Shown here: piece after piece, positions 34,271-41,893 of the stretch
How the letters are laid out: each line of letters begins with the position of its first letter
Numbering within the stretch: position 1 is the first letter of the stretch
Assembly (NCBI RefSeq): GCF_010470675.1
Contig: NZ_VOIQ01000004.1
Span: forward strand, 1-64,000
Source of the DNA: Desulfovibrio sp. JC010
Lineage (GTDB): Bacteria; Desulfobacterota; Desulfovibrionia; Desulfovibrionales; Desulfovibrionaceae
Direction: 5' to 3'
Length of the DNA: 64,000 nt
The notes under the pieces: generated by a model
What the model was told of the DNA's origin: nothing
The model's input: the letters and a program-made list of their open reading frames with translations, nothing else
Databases searched by the model: none
Translations under genes and position numbers: made by a program

Positions 34271-34999
34271 ATGAGCACCGAAACAAGCCAGACCGAAACT
34301 GTACAGACTGCACCGCAGCAGCCCAATACATCCCAGCCGGTAATGGGTCCGGATCAGGGACAGCCCCATTTTTCCTACACCACTCCCGGTGACCCTTATC
34401 AGGGCGCACCCGTTTCCGGGAATGTTCAGGCGACCGATATGACTGCCCAGCAGCCTATGCAGCAGGTTCCCCAACAGCCTGTATACCAGCAGCCCGTTTA
34501 TCAGCAACCTGTTCAACAGGTTCCGCAGCAGCCTGTATATGGCCAGCCCGTGTACTATGGACAGCCTGTTTACGGCCAGCCCGTCTACGGACAACAGGTT
34601 TACCAGCAGCCCATGCAGCAGCCAGTACAACAACCGCTTCAGCAACCACTGCAACAACCTGTTCAGCAGCCCGTGCAGCAGGCTCCCACCGCCGCGCCCA
34701 ACACTTCCGAAGAACAGGTCAAACAGTTTGTAGACCTCGTTAAAGACACTGCGGAAGGCAAGGCCGACCCGGCAAGTTTCTTAAGCTTTTTCAATGGAAT
34801 TGATGACGGTTTCTGGAAAGGTCTGCTTGTGGGCGCAGGTATCACATTTGCCTGCACCAGCAAGACCGTAAGGTCCATCTTCACTTCCGGCGGCAAGGAA
34901 GAAATGTCCGCCGAGGAAATAGAAAAAATGGAAGACCTCAAGGCCGAACAGGAATACATGGCCGCACAGGCTGCCAAAGAAGCAGCGGAAAAGGAGTAA
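34271..34999 (+). CDS. Gln/Pro/Tyr-repeat protein with C-terminal membrane helix
   Basis: A 242-residue protein. Residues about 60-140 are low-complexity repeats of units such as VYQQP, YGQPV, QQPVQ and QQPLQ. Then comes a folded part with a membrane-compatible helix (FWKGLLVGAGITFACTS) and an acidic, Lys/Glu-rich coiled coil at the end. The K-G-x-L-V-G-A-G helix motif is shared with the next gene's product. Such repeats often self-associate or form condensates, so this could be a scaffold or coat on a membrane compartment; this is inference. GGAG precedes the ATG. Confidence 0.75.
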   Translation: MSTETSQTETVQTAPQQPNTSQPVMGPDQGQPHFSYTTPGDPYQGAPVSGNVQATDMTAQQPMQQVPQQPVYQQPVYQQPVQQVPQQPVYGQPVYYGQPVYGQPVYGQQVYQQPMQQPVQQPLQQPLQQPVQQPVQQAPTAAPNTSEEQVKQFVDLVKDTAEGKADPASFLSFFNGIDDGFWKGLLVGAGITFACTSKTVRSIFTSGGKEEMSAEEIEKMEDLKAEQEYMAAQAAKEAAEKE

Positions 35000-35002
35000 A
35001 CA

Positions 35003-35320
35003 ATGAGTCAGGATTACAACAACGACTACGTGTATAATTATCAGGACCCCCAGCTCACCGATCAGCAGCGCGTCGATACCCTGCAGCAGGTTGAGCCCGT
35101 ACAGCAGGATACTTCCGTAAAAAGCTGGGTAAATTTCACTGATTCCCGCTACCTGAAAGGCTTCCTCGTAGGTGCGGGCGTCGCCCTTGTGGCCTCCAAC
35201 CCCAAAGTGCAGAAAGCTGTGGTTTCCGGAGTCGTGAAATCATGGTCCGCTGTTCAGGGCGGCATTGAGGAAGCAAAGGAAAAAATCCACGACATCAAAG
35301 CCGAAGCGCAGTCTGAATAG
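35003..35320 (+). CDS. Small membrane protein paralogous to the repeat protein
   Basis: A 105-residue protein beginning three bases after the preceding stop, with AAGGAG as ribosome site. The N-terminal 40 residues are Asp/Gln/Tyr-rich and disordered-looking. Then YLKGFLVGAGVALVASNPKV forms one membrane helix, followed by an amphipathic helix (QGGIEEAKEKIHDIKAEAQ). The helix matches KGLLVGAG in the preceding gene, and the tail matches the small protein at 30.2 kb. Probably a family of membrane-shaping or scaffold proteins of the same module; function unknown. Confidence 0.75.
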   Translation: MSQDYNNDYVYNYQDPQLTDQQRVDTLQQVEPVQQDTSVKSWVNFTDSRYLKGFLVGAGVALVASNPKVQKAVVSGVVKSWSAVQGGIEEAKEKIHDIKAEAQSE

Positions 35321-35325
35321 GGTTT

Positions 35326-35421
35326 GCCTCCGGCGGCTGGGGAAGGGGAACTTTTGGGAAAAGTTCCCCTTCCCCAGACCCCATCCCCTCAAAACTATTT
35401 AGTCTGCTTCGCATATAGCGC
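35326..35421 (+). repeat. Intergenic hairpin repeat, copy 4 (long stem)
   Basis: GCCTCCGGCGGC begins five bases after the stop codon. The next block is an 18-base perfect inverted repeat with a GGG loop (35338-35376), much longer than in other copies. The tail CCCCAGACCCCATCCCCTC and GCTTCGCATATAGC (35372-35421) recurs at 38.55 kb. It splits the iron cluster into two halves and could terminate or attenuate transcription. Confidence 0.85.
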
Positions 35422-35455
35422 ATTCAATTGCACTTAAGCCCAGAGGTTTCCTGCT

Positions 35456-35710
35456 ATGAACGCTTTACCTGAAATCAAAAGCAAAGAAAAAAAAACTTTT
35501 CGCCAATGCAAAGACTGTCCGCTTACGCCCAGTAAGACAAGGACAGCGGCCAAGGTGGGAATGGTTGCCACGCTTGGCGCCTCGGCGGCATCGGGTATGC
35601 TCAAGTTCAGGGCGGCCAAGCCGATCCACCTCTGGGCTTCTGTTGCTTTTGTCGGATTTACAGCTTTGCACTGGGCGGTTTCCAGAAGACCGCAGAGGAC
35701 CACCAGATGA
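35456..35710 (+). CDS. Small Cys-motif membrane protein
   Basis: An 84-residue protein with a short N-terminal Cys-x2-Cys motif (CKDCPLTP, residues 18-25) and two hydrophobic stretches (KVGMVATLGASAASGML and IHLWASVAFVGFTALHWAV). The cysteine pair could bind iron or another metal. Its stop overlaps the next start by four bases (ATGA), so it is translationally coupled with the second ATPase. AGAGG lies about ten bases before the ATG. I do not know a function; in context it may feed metal to the pump. Confidence 0.7.
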   Translation: MNALPEIKSKEKKTFRQCKDCPLTPSKTRTAAKVGMVATLGASAASGMLKFRAAKPIHLWASVAFVGFTALHWAVSRRPQRTTR

Positions 35711-37830
35711 TCGGAACTCCCAATAGAAAAAAACGTTTTGAAATAGTCCATGAACTGCCGAAAAGGATCAGGCTTAAATCGCTGATCCTGCTTGCGCCGG
35801 ATCTGGACCTCAACTATCTGCAAGCCAGTGTGGAATCCCTTCAGGGAGTCAAATCGGTACGCATCAACGGCCCGGCCTTTTCCATTGCCGTGGAATACGA
35901 CGGCAGCCGTGAAGTGCGCGCATCCATACTGGCAACACTGGACTTCATTCCCAAGGAAGCATTCCTTAAGGGAGCTGAAAGAGAACATGGCGTGGACCTG
36001 ATTGAAGTAGGCGCAAGAACTGCCGCTGCTGCGGCAACCCCGCTCCTGCCCCTGCCTGTTCAGGCCGCCACCAGCTGGATGCTGGGTATCCCCGGCATTG
36101 TGGAAGGACTTGAAACCCTGTTCACCCGCGGTGTTAAAATCGAGGTACTGGACGGTACGGTTAAGGCCCTCTCCCTGCTGCGCGGCGATTACTTCACCTC
36201 CAACTCCGTAGGTGCACTGCTCAGTCTCGGCGAATACCTTGAAGACCAGTCCGAACAGAAATCAACCGACCTGCTCAAGACCCTGCTTAAACCGCAGGTT
36301 GAAAAAATATGGATCGAAAAAGACGGCCGTGAAATCGAAATAGACTTCAATGATCTGCAAGTAGGCGACATTGTGGTTTGCGGGTCCGGGGAACTCATCC
36401 CCATTGAGGGGACGGTTGTGGAAGGCGAAGGTTCCGTGAACCAGAGCTCCATCACCGGGGAATCCGTACCCGTACATTTCCAGCCCGGAGACGCAACACT
36501 TTCCGGCGCGGTTGTGGAAGAAGGGACCCTGAAAATCAGGGCGGACAAAGTCGGCTCTGAAACAGGCATGGCCCGTATCAACCGCTATCTTGAAAGCTCC
36601 CTGCGTTCGCAGTCCAAAAACCAGATCCAGTCCGCAGAACTTGCCGACAAGCTGGTTCCCCTGACCTTTGGAGCCGGACTGGGCGTTTACGCTCTTACCG
36701 GAGACCTTGCCCGTGCGGCATCGGTTCTCACTGTGGACTACTCCTGCGCCATCAAGCTCTCCACCCCGGTTGCCACCCGTACCTCCATGTACACTGCCAG
36801 CCAGTCCGGAGTGCTGCTCAAAGGCGGACAGGCCCTCGACAACCTTGCTGCGGTGGACACCATTGTCTTTGACAAAACCGGAACCCTGACCAAAGGGGAG
36901 CTCATTGTCACCGACATTGTGCCCATGCCCCTTTATGAAGAGGAAGAACTGCTTTCCATTGCCGCCGGGGCCGAGGAACATTACGGACATCCGGTAGCCA
37001 AGGCAGTGGTCAACGAAGCCAGGAACCGCAAAATCGAACTCCCGGAAGTGAGCGGGGTCGATTTTATCGTGGCCCACGGTGTTTCTGCCTATGTTGACGG
37101 CAAACGGGTTCTGGTCGGCAGCGAACATTTTGTTGCCGAAGACGAACACGTGGACTGCTCCTACATGGAAAAGAAAGCCCGCCAGCTGCGCAACGCAGGC
37201 AAAAACCTGCTTTTCGTGGCCATGGACGGAGAACTCATCGGCGTAATCGCCATGCGCGATGAACTGCGCCCTGAAGCTTTGGAAGCCCTCGAAGCCTTTA
37301 AAGCCGCCGGGATCAAGCGCATTGAAATCCTCACCGGGGATCACCGTTCCACAGCACTGGCCCTTGCGGCCCAGCTGCCCCCGGTTGATGCAGTTCACTG
37401 GGAACTTAAGCCTGAGGATAAAGCAAACATTGTCAAGGAACTCAAGGACGGCGGGGCCAAAGTTGCTTTTGCCGGAGACGGAGTCAACGACACCCCGGCC
37501 CTTGTCTGCGCCGATGTAGGCATCTGCATGCCTTCAGGAGCGGACCTTGCCCGCGAATCAGCGCAGGTGGTCATGCTCAATGAAGATATGCTCACCCTTG
37601 TGGAAGCGCACCGCATAGCCCTGACCAACCGCGAGACCCTCAGCAACTGCCTGTGGTCCGCAGTGGTCATCAACTCCGCCACCCTGCTACTGGCCGGGAT
37701 GGGCAAAATATCCACCCTTGCCGCAGCCATGAGCCACAACCTCAGCACAGTAGGCATACTCGGCTACGCAGCCATGAAAACATCGTCCGCAGGGCAGAAA
37801 GCTTCGCAGAGCGCAAAGGAGATAAATTAA
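35707..37830 (+). CDS. P1B-type ATPase, SCA type (FezB candidate)
   Basis: A 707-residue membrane pump. The N-terminus carries H-E-L-P-K-R-I-R (residues 15-22), the cluster's HMA_2-like motif, without Cys-x2-Cys. The metal-site helix reads VDYSCAIKLSTP, with Ser346-Cys347-Ala348 in place of CPC. The phosphorylation site is Asp389 (DKTGTLTKG), the HP motif is in HYGHPVA, and the hinge is GDGVNDTPAL. Non-CPC pumps of this kind fit the P1B-6 subgroup, which includes FezB of ferrosomes; the subgroup call is from memory and not tested. It is joined to the Cys-motif protein upstream and the FeoA-like gene downstream by overlaps. Confidence 0.85.
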   Translation: MIGTPNRKKRFEIVHELPKRIRLKSLILLAPDLDLNYLQASVESLQGVKSVRINGPAFSIAVEYDGSREVRASILATLDFIPKEAFLKGAEREHGVDLIEVGARTAAAAATPLLPLPVQAATSWMLGIPGIVEGLETLFTRGVKIEVLDGTVKALSLLRGDYFTSNSVGALLSLGEYLEDQSEQKSTDLLKTLLKPQVEKIWIEKDGREIEIDFNDLQVGDIVVCGSGELIPIEGTVVEGEGSVNQSSITGESVPVHFQPGDATLSGAVVEEGTLKIRADKVGSETGMARINRYLESSLRSQSKNQIQSAELADKLVPLTFGAGLGVYALTGDLARAASVLTVDYSCAIKLSTPVATRTSMYTASQSGVLLKGGQALDNLAAVDTIVFDKTGTLTKGELIVTDIVPMPLYEEEELLSIAAGAEEHYGHPVAKAVVNEARNRKIELPEVSGVDFIVAHGVSAYVDGKRVLVGSEHFVAEDEHVDCSYMEKKARQLRNAGKNLLFVAMDGELIGVIAMRDELRPEALEALEAFKAAGIKRIEILTGDHRSTALALAAQLPPVDAVHWELKPEDKANIVKELKDGGAKVAFAGDGVNDTPALVCADVGICMPSGADLARESAQVVMLNEDMLTLVEAHRIALTNRETLSNCLWSAVVINSATLLLAGMGKISTLAAAMSHNLSTVGILGYAAMKTSSAGQKASQSAKEIN

Positions 37831-38543
37831 TGTCCCTGACACTGGATAAAGCACCTGTTGAAAAAAACCTTATGCTCAAAGCAATAGGCAGTGATTCGCT
37901 CAAGGCCAGATTTGAACGCATGGGACTCCATATAGGTTCAGAACTTGAAATCATGTCCGAGGATTCGGTCCAGCACCCGGTGCGCGTCAAAGGACCGCAG
38001 GGCGAGGTTCTGCTGGCCGCCGGAATGGCCTCCAAAATCATCGTCCACCATGATGACGGTCACAAGACCCCGGTCTTTGAAATGAATCCCGGCGAAAAAG
38101 GCCACATCGAAGGACTCACCGCCGGATCGCATCTGGAAAAGAGCCTCAAGATTCTCGGCATCTCCGAGGGAGACAACATTGAGCTGATCCGCTGCCTGCC
38201 GCCCATGTCCTACAAGACAGTTGTTGACGGCAAACAGACCAGCCTCACCGAAGGCATGGCCGCCAAAATATGGGGAGAGTGCGATAATGTCCCCTGCCAG
38301 CTGGCCACCTGCGGCAGGGGTCGTCCCTTTGAAGTGAAAAATATCCTTGGCGGTCCAAGAGCTGCCAAGTCCATTTCGTCCATCGGCATCAAGCCCGGTG
38401 CCACAGTGGTTCTTGAAACCGTAGAACCAGCACGGGCTGTGGGCATGACCCCGGCTGCGCGCATAATCATCATGACCAAAGAAGGCTTGCGGTTGCACCT
38501 GCGGCCTGATCAAGCCGAGACTATGCTGGTTAGCGAGATATAA
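37830..38543 (+). CDS. Protein with three tandem FeoA-like domains
   Basis: A 237-residue cytoplasmic protein. Three SH3-like FeoA units are visible: residues about 5-75 (LKARFERMGLHIGSELEIM), 85-155 (LEKSLKILGISEGDNIELI, then LTEGMAAKIWGE) and 165-235 (AKSISSIGIKPGATVVLETV). Two cysteines are in CDNVPCQLATCGRG. Normal FeoA has one unit of about 75 residues. Its ATG overlaps the ATPase stop (TAATG) with AAAGGAG upstream, so it is made together with the pump. By analogy with FeoA-FeoB it may regulate or assist the ATPase. Confidence 0.85.
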   Translation: MSLTLDKAPVEKNLMLKAIGSDSLKARFERMGLHIGSELEIMSEDSVQHPVRVKGPQGEVLLAAGMASKIIVHHDDGHKTPVFEMNPGEKGHIEGLTAGSHLEKSLKILGISEGDNIELIRCLPPMSYKTVVDGKQTSLTEGMAAKIWGECDNVPCQLATCGRGRPFEVKNILGGPRAAKSISSIGIKPGATVVLETVEPARAVGMTPAARIIIMTKEGLRLHLRPDQAETMLVSEI

Positions 38544-38545
38544 TT

Positions 38546-38597
38546 CCCCAGACCCCATCCCTTTCAAAACCTTTCAGTTTGCTTCGCATATAGCTTA
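38546..38597 (+). repeat. Headless tail of a copy-4-type repeat
   Basis: CCCCAGACCCCATCCC, a TCAAAAC block and GCTTCGCATATAGC match the tail of copy 4 in order and spacing, but the GCCTCCGGCGGC head and stem are missing. It begins three bases after the stop of the triple-FeoA gene. It looks like the remains of, or a recombination product between, repeat copies. Confidence 0.7.
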
Positions 38598-38606
38598 TAA
38601 AGTCTA

Positions 38607-38658
38607 CCAAAAACAAAGACCGTAATATCTTACAGGATATTACGGTCTTTGTTTTTGG
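38607..38658. terminator. 23-base-pair bidirectional terminator
   Basis: Positions 38607-38629 pair perfectly with 38636-38658 around a six-base loop. The core GACCGTAATATC recalls the terminator at 2.6 kb. A-rich and T-rich ends allow action in both directions, between the convergent iron operon and the rlmN operon. Confidence 0.9.
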
Positions 38659-38678
38659 ATTAATTTATAAAACTAATT

Positions 38679-38760
38679 GGCGAAGCCCTAATAAAAGTTT
38701 TTGGGATTCTTAAACCCTTTTGCAAAAGGGTTTAAGGCTCCCGGCAGGGCCGCCGGAGGC
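38679..38760 (-). repeat. Intergenic hairpin repeat, copy 5
   Basis: On the minus strand GCCTCCGGCGGC begins one base after the rlmN stop. It is followed by CCTGCCGGGAGCC, the stem TTAAACCCTTTT/AAAAGGGTTTAA, GAATCCCAAAAACTTTT and GGGCTTCGCC. It is nearly identical to copy 6. Confidence 0.88.
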
Positions 38761-38761
38761 A

Positions 38762-39796
38762 TCACTTAATCTGATCAGCCTTTAACTGCCCGCAGGCGGC
38801 TTTAATGTCCTGCCCCATGGACCTGCGGATAGTTGCGGTTATCTTTTTATCCCAGAGATATTTTTCAAATGCGAGAACCCTGTTTCTTGAGGGAGCCTCG
38901 TAAAGCGGATCATCACCGGGATTGTAGGCGATGAGGTTGACCTTGCAGCGGCGGTGGCCGAGCAGCTTGACCAGTTGCTTGGCATGCTCGATGGAATCAT
39001 TGACCCCGCCGAGAAGGAGATACTCGTAGGTGACCTTCTCACGCGGCTTGAGCGGAAAGCGGTCCATGGCCGCCAGCAGGTCTTCGATGTGGGTTTTGGC
39101 GGCCTTGGGCATGATCTTCTCGCGCAATTCCTGAGTGGGGGCATGCAGGGAGATGGCCGGAAGGGTCAGTCCGGTTTTGCCCAGCTCTTCCAGCTGGCTG
39201 ACGAAACCGACCGAAGAAACAGTTATGCGCCGGGGAACAAATGAAAGTCCGTCGGGGTTGTTGAGGTTACGCAGAGTGCGGATGAGGTTGTCGAGATTGA
39301 GCAACGGTTCGCCCATACCCATAAAAACAAGGTTCTTGAGCGGATCAAGGTTGTTCTCACGCAGATATTTACGCCCAGCCAGCACCTGCCCGAGCATCTC
39401 GGACATGGACATGTTGCGTTCAAAACCCATCAGCCCGGTATTACAGAAAGTGCAACCCATGGCACAGCCCACCTGAGTGGACAGACACTGGGTGTAACGC
39501 CCTTCCATGGGGATGAGCACAGTTTCAACCAGCGCACCGTCATTCAGGCGCAGGAGCAGCTTGATGGTCCCGTCCTTACTGGTCTGGACCACATCCACCT
39601 GCGGATGGTTGATGACCGCTTTGGATTTCAGGTCTTCACGCAGATTTTTGGCGAGGTTGGTCATGGAATCGAAATCCGCGACACCCTTCTGCCAGAGCCA
39701 CTGCCAGATCTGGTCGGTGCGGAAACGGGGAGCTTTCAGTTCCTGAGAGACAAAAGATTCCAGCTCGCTGTATTCCAAATCAAGTATATCTATCAT
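38762..39796 (-). CDS. rlmN: 23S rRNA (adenine2503-C2)-methyltransferase
   Basis: A 344-residue radical-SAM enzyme that methylates A2503 of 23S rRNA and some tRNAs. The iron-sulfur cluster cysteines are Cys111, Cys115 and Cys118 in GCAMGCTFC. The C-terminal QDIKAACGQL holds the cysteine used in the methyl-transfer mechanism. Length and motifs are normal. Its ATG overlaps the stop of the upstream glycosyltransferase gene by four bases, so the two are co-translated. Confidence 0.95.
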   Translation of the reverse strand: MIDILDLEYSELESFVSQELKAPRFRTDQIWQWLWQKGVADFDSMTNLAKNLREDLKSKAVINHPQVDVVQTSKDGTIKLLLRLNDGALVETVLIPMEGRYTQCLSTQVGCAMGCTFCNTGLMGFERNMSMSEMLGQVLAGRKYLRENNLDPLKNLVFMGMGEPLLNLDNLIRTLRNLNNPDGLSFVPRRITVSSVGFVSQLEELGKTGLTLPAISLHAPTQELREKIMPKAAKTHIEDLLAAMDRFPLKPREKVTYEYLLLGGVNDSIEHAKQLVKLLGHRRCKVNLIAYNPGDDPLYEAPSRNRVLAFEKYLWDKKITATIRRSMGQDIKAACGQLKADQIK

Positions 39797-41727
39797 TTCA
39801 TTTTACCCGGATTAAAACGGACAATATAAATCTTGCCTTCAACCCATTTAATGGTCAGCAAATCCATTTCCTCAACTTCCATTAAATTTCTGCCCATGGG
39901 TGGCAGAGAGTCAATAAACGGCTTCAAACTATAGTAGTCAATTGAAGAAAGCAGCAATACAGCATTATTGAATTTCGTATTCTTCAGATACTGATAAAGC
40001 GGATACTTTTCCGCGTCCGGATGCTCTTTCTTGAAAATTTCGGCGGCGATATCAGGGGTCGCAAGAGTCTGCAACAAATCGCCGGGACGTGCTTCGGAAC
40101 CGAGCGAGTACATGCAGTCGCCGTCCTTAGCAAGCTTTTTCAGGTAATAGACCACATCCGGAAAGGTTTTGATAAAAAAAGGACGGTGCAGAACAAGCGT
40201 CTTTTCATCTGAGAATTCAGCCAGCTTATCCGTAAGTGCCTGCGCAAGGACAGGCTGGGGCCTGTTTTCGGTCAGGGATGCGTAAGAAGGCAGGGCCTTA
40301 TAGTAAAAAGGCATGACCGCGGAAATAGCCAGAGAGCCGACCACTATATGCAGGGCCGGACGCTGGGACTGCTTGATACTGATCACCAGAAAGACCAGAA
40401 AGAACGCCCCTAGAGCAATGAAGAAAGGAAACATCAATTCCATATACTGGCCTACAGCCACACGGTCGGCGAGGTTTACCGATACACTGCCGGACTTGAA
40501 AGAACGGTAGCCGAGCATGGCCGCCATGGATAATATCCAGACAAAACCCATTTCAAAAAGAGTGCGATACATCTTGTCCCGTTTGGCATTGAGCAGCCAG
40601 TCGCAGACCAGAACAGCCAGCAGCGGAAGAACCGGAAGCATATAACGGTTGGACTTGAGCTTGAAAAGCAGGGTGAAGACCAGCAGGTAGACCAGAAAAA
40701 CACAAGCCATGAACACATACTTTTCATTGAACTTTTCCCTGACTGAACGGTAAATGCCGTAAACAGTGCCGAAAACAAACCCTCCCCACGGGAAAAATAT
40801 GACCGTCAGGGTATCGAAGTAAGGATCAAGGCGGCTAAGCTTATTAGCCACTTTCGAGCTTGTGGAAGCTGTGTTGTGGAAAAACTGGCCCAGCAGCCCC
40901 TGCGTGTAATCAAACCCGCTGCTCAGCCACGCAAAATAGAGCCAGAGAAAAAAAGGAACGCATCCGGCAACGAACCAGAGCAGCAGAATGTTGCGGTCAT
41001 TCCACTTGGCGGCCACAAGTCCTTTGATGTTGAATGCGGATAGAAAAGAAGCGGACTCTCCTGCTTCATGCTTGCGCTGCACATTATAACGGAGCCCGAC
41101 GGCCAGAGCATAGCCGGCCATGGGCAGGAAAGCGAAAGGCCCTTTGGCCAGCACTCCCAGCGCGGTAAGCACTGCCCCGCCGATGGCCGTACGCGGACCT
41201 CTGTCTCCAAGATAACGCAATAGATAAACATATGTAGCCCAGGTCACGCAGCAGGCGAAAACCACATCCACTTTCATCATCACGGCCATGAACTTGAAAA
41301 GCACGGAACTCTGAAGAATCATCCCGGCCAGCAACCCGGTAGCCGGACCGAACAGCTTGCGCCCGGTCAAAGCGGTTCCCAGCACCATGAGTACGGAACA
41401 GATGATGGTTGGCAGCCGCAACAGGCCAAGGGCGTTACCGCCGAAATCACCCAGCGAAGCCAGCCATGCAAAAGGATACATTACCCAATAGGTCAGGGGC
41501 GGCTTTTCCATACGCGGCATACCGTCAAACATGGGTGCAAGCAGGTTGCCGCTGTGTACCATCTCGTAGACCGCGCGGGCATACTTGGGCTCATCAATAT
41601 CATAAAAATAGTTCAGCCATGTTCCGTAACAGGAAACCACAGCAGAAAAAAGAAGCAGCAGCCCGAGCAGCAGGGGCCAGTTTTTACGGCAGAACTCATT
41701 AAGTCCTGATTCGGGTCTAGTATCCAT
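39793..41727 (-). CDS. ArnT/PMT-like membrane glycosyltransferase
   Basis: A 644-residue GT-C-fold membrane protein with about 12 hydrophobic segments. The first periplasmic loop has the acidic catalytic-type motif DIDEPKYARAVYEM, followed by PRMEKPPLTYWVMYP, the signature of ArnT and related lipid-linked sugar transferases. It would move a sugar from an undecaprenyl carrier to lipid A or a protein; the acceptor is not evident. The last 150 residues form a soluble periplasmic domain. Its operon partner rlmN is functionally unrelated. Confidence 0.85.
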   Translation of the reverse strand: MDTRPESGLNEFCRKNWPLLLGLLLLFSAVVSCYGTWLNYFYDIDEPKYARAVYEMVHSGNLLAPMFDGMPRMEKPPLTYWVMYPFAWLASLGDFGGNALGLLRLPTIICSVLMVLGTALTGRKLFGPATGLLAGMILQSSVLFKFMAVMMKVDVVFACCVTWATYVYLLRYLGDRGPRTAIGGAVLTALGVLAKGPFAFLPMAGYALAVGLRYNVQRKHEAGESASFLSAFNIKGLVAAKWNDRNILLLWFVAGCVPFFLWLYFAWLSSGFDYTQGLLGQFFHNTASTSSKVANKLSRLDPYFDTLTVIFFPWGGFVFGTVYGIYRSVREKFNEKYVFMACVFLVYLLVFTLLFKLKSNRYMLPVLPLLAVLVCDWLLNAKRDKMYRTLFEMGFVWILSMAAMLGYRSFKSGSVSVNLADRVAVGQYMELMFPFFIALGAFFLVFLVISIKQSQRPALHIVVGSLAISAVMPFYYKALPSYASLTENRPQPVLAQALTDKLAEFSDEKTLVLHRPFFIKTFPDVVYYLKKLAKDGDCMYSLGSEARPGDLLQTLATPDIAAEIFKKEHPDAEKYPLYQYLKNTKFNNAVLLLSSIDYYSLKPFIDSLPPMGRNLMEVEEMDLLTIKWVEGKIYIVRFNPGKMK

Positions 41728-41893
41728 ATTTTGATTCCGGTTTATAATCTTATTTATTCAAAAACTCATTTTCACTTTGTGGTGTAGCTGTATCAGAGTT
41801 CCCGCTCCAAGTCGAAGCATGCGGGACTGGATTAAATGGCCGCGATAGGTTACTGATTAAGCCATATCCTATCCAATTCAGTAAGAGGCTTAG

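Noticed and set aside
34440-34690. Short tandem repeats as a CRISPR-like array
   Set aside because: They are in-frame codon repeats of a Gln/Pro/Tyr-rich protein, with no spacers.
30216-38543. Magnetosome gene island
   Set aside because: Only a MamC-like protein is present. No mamB/M, mamE, mamK, mamQ or mad-type genes are seen; P-type ATPases and FeoA-like genes fit ferrosomes better.
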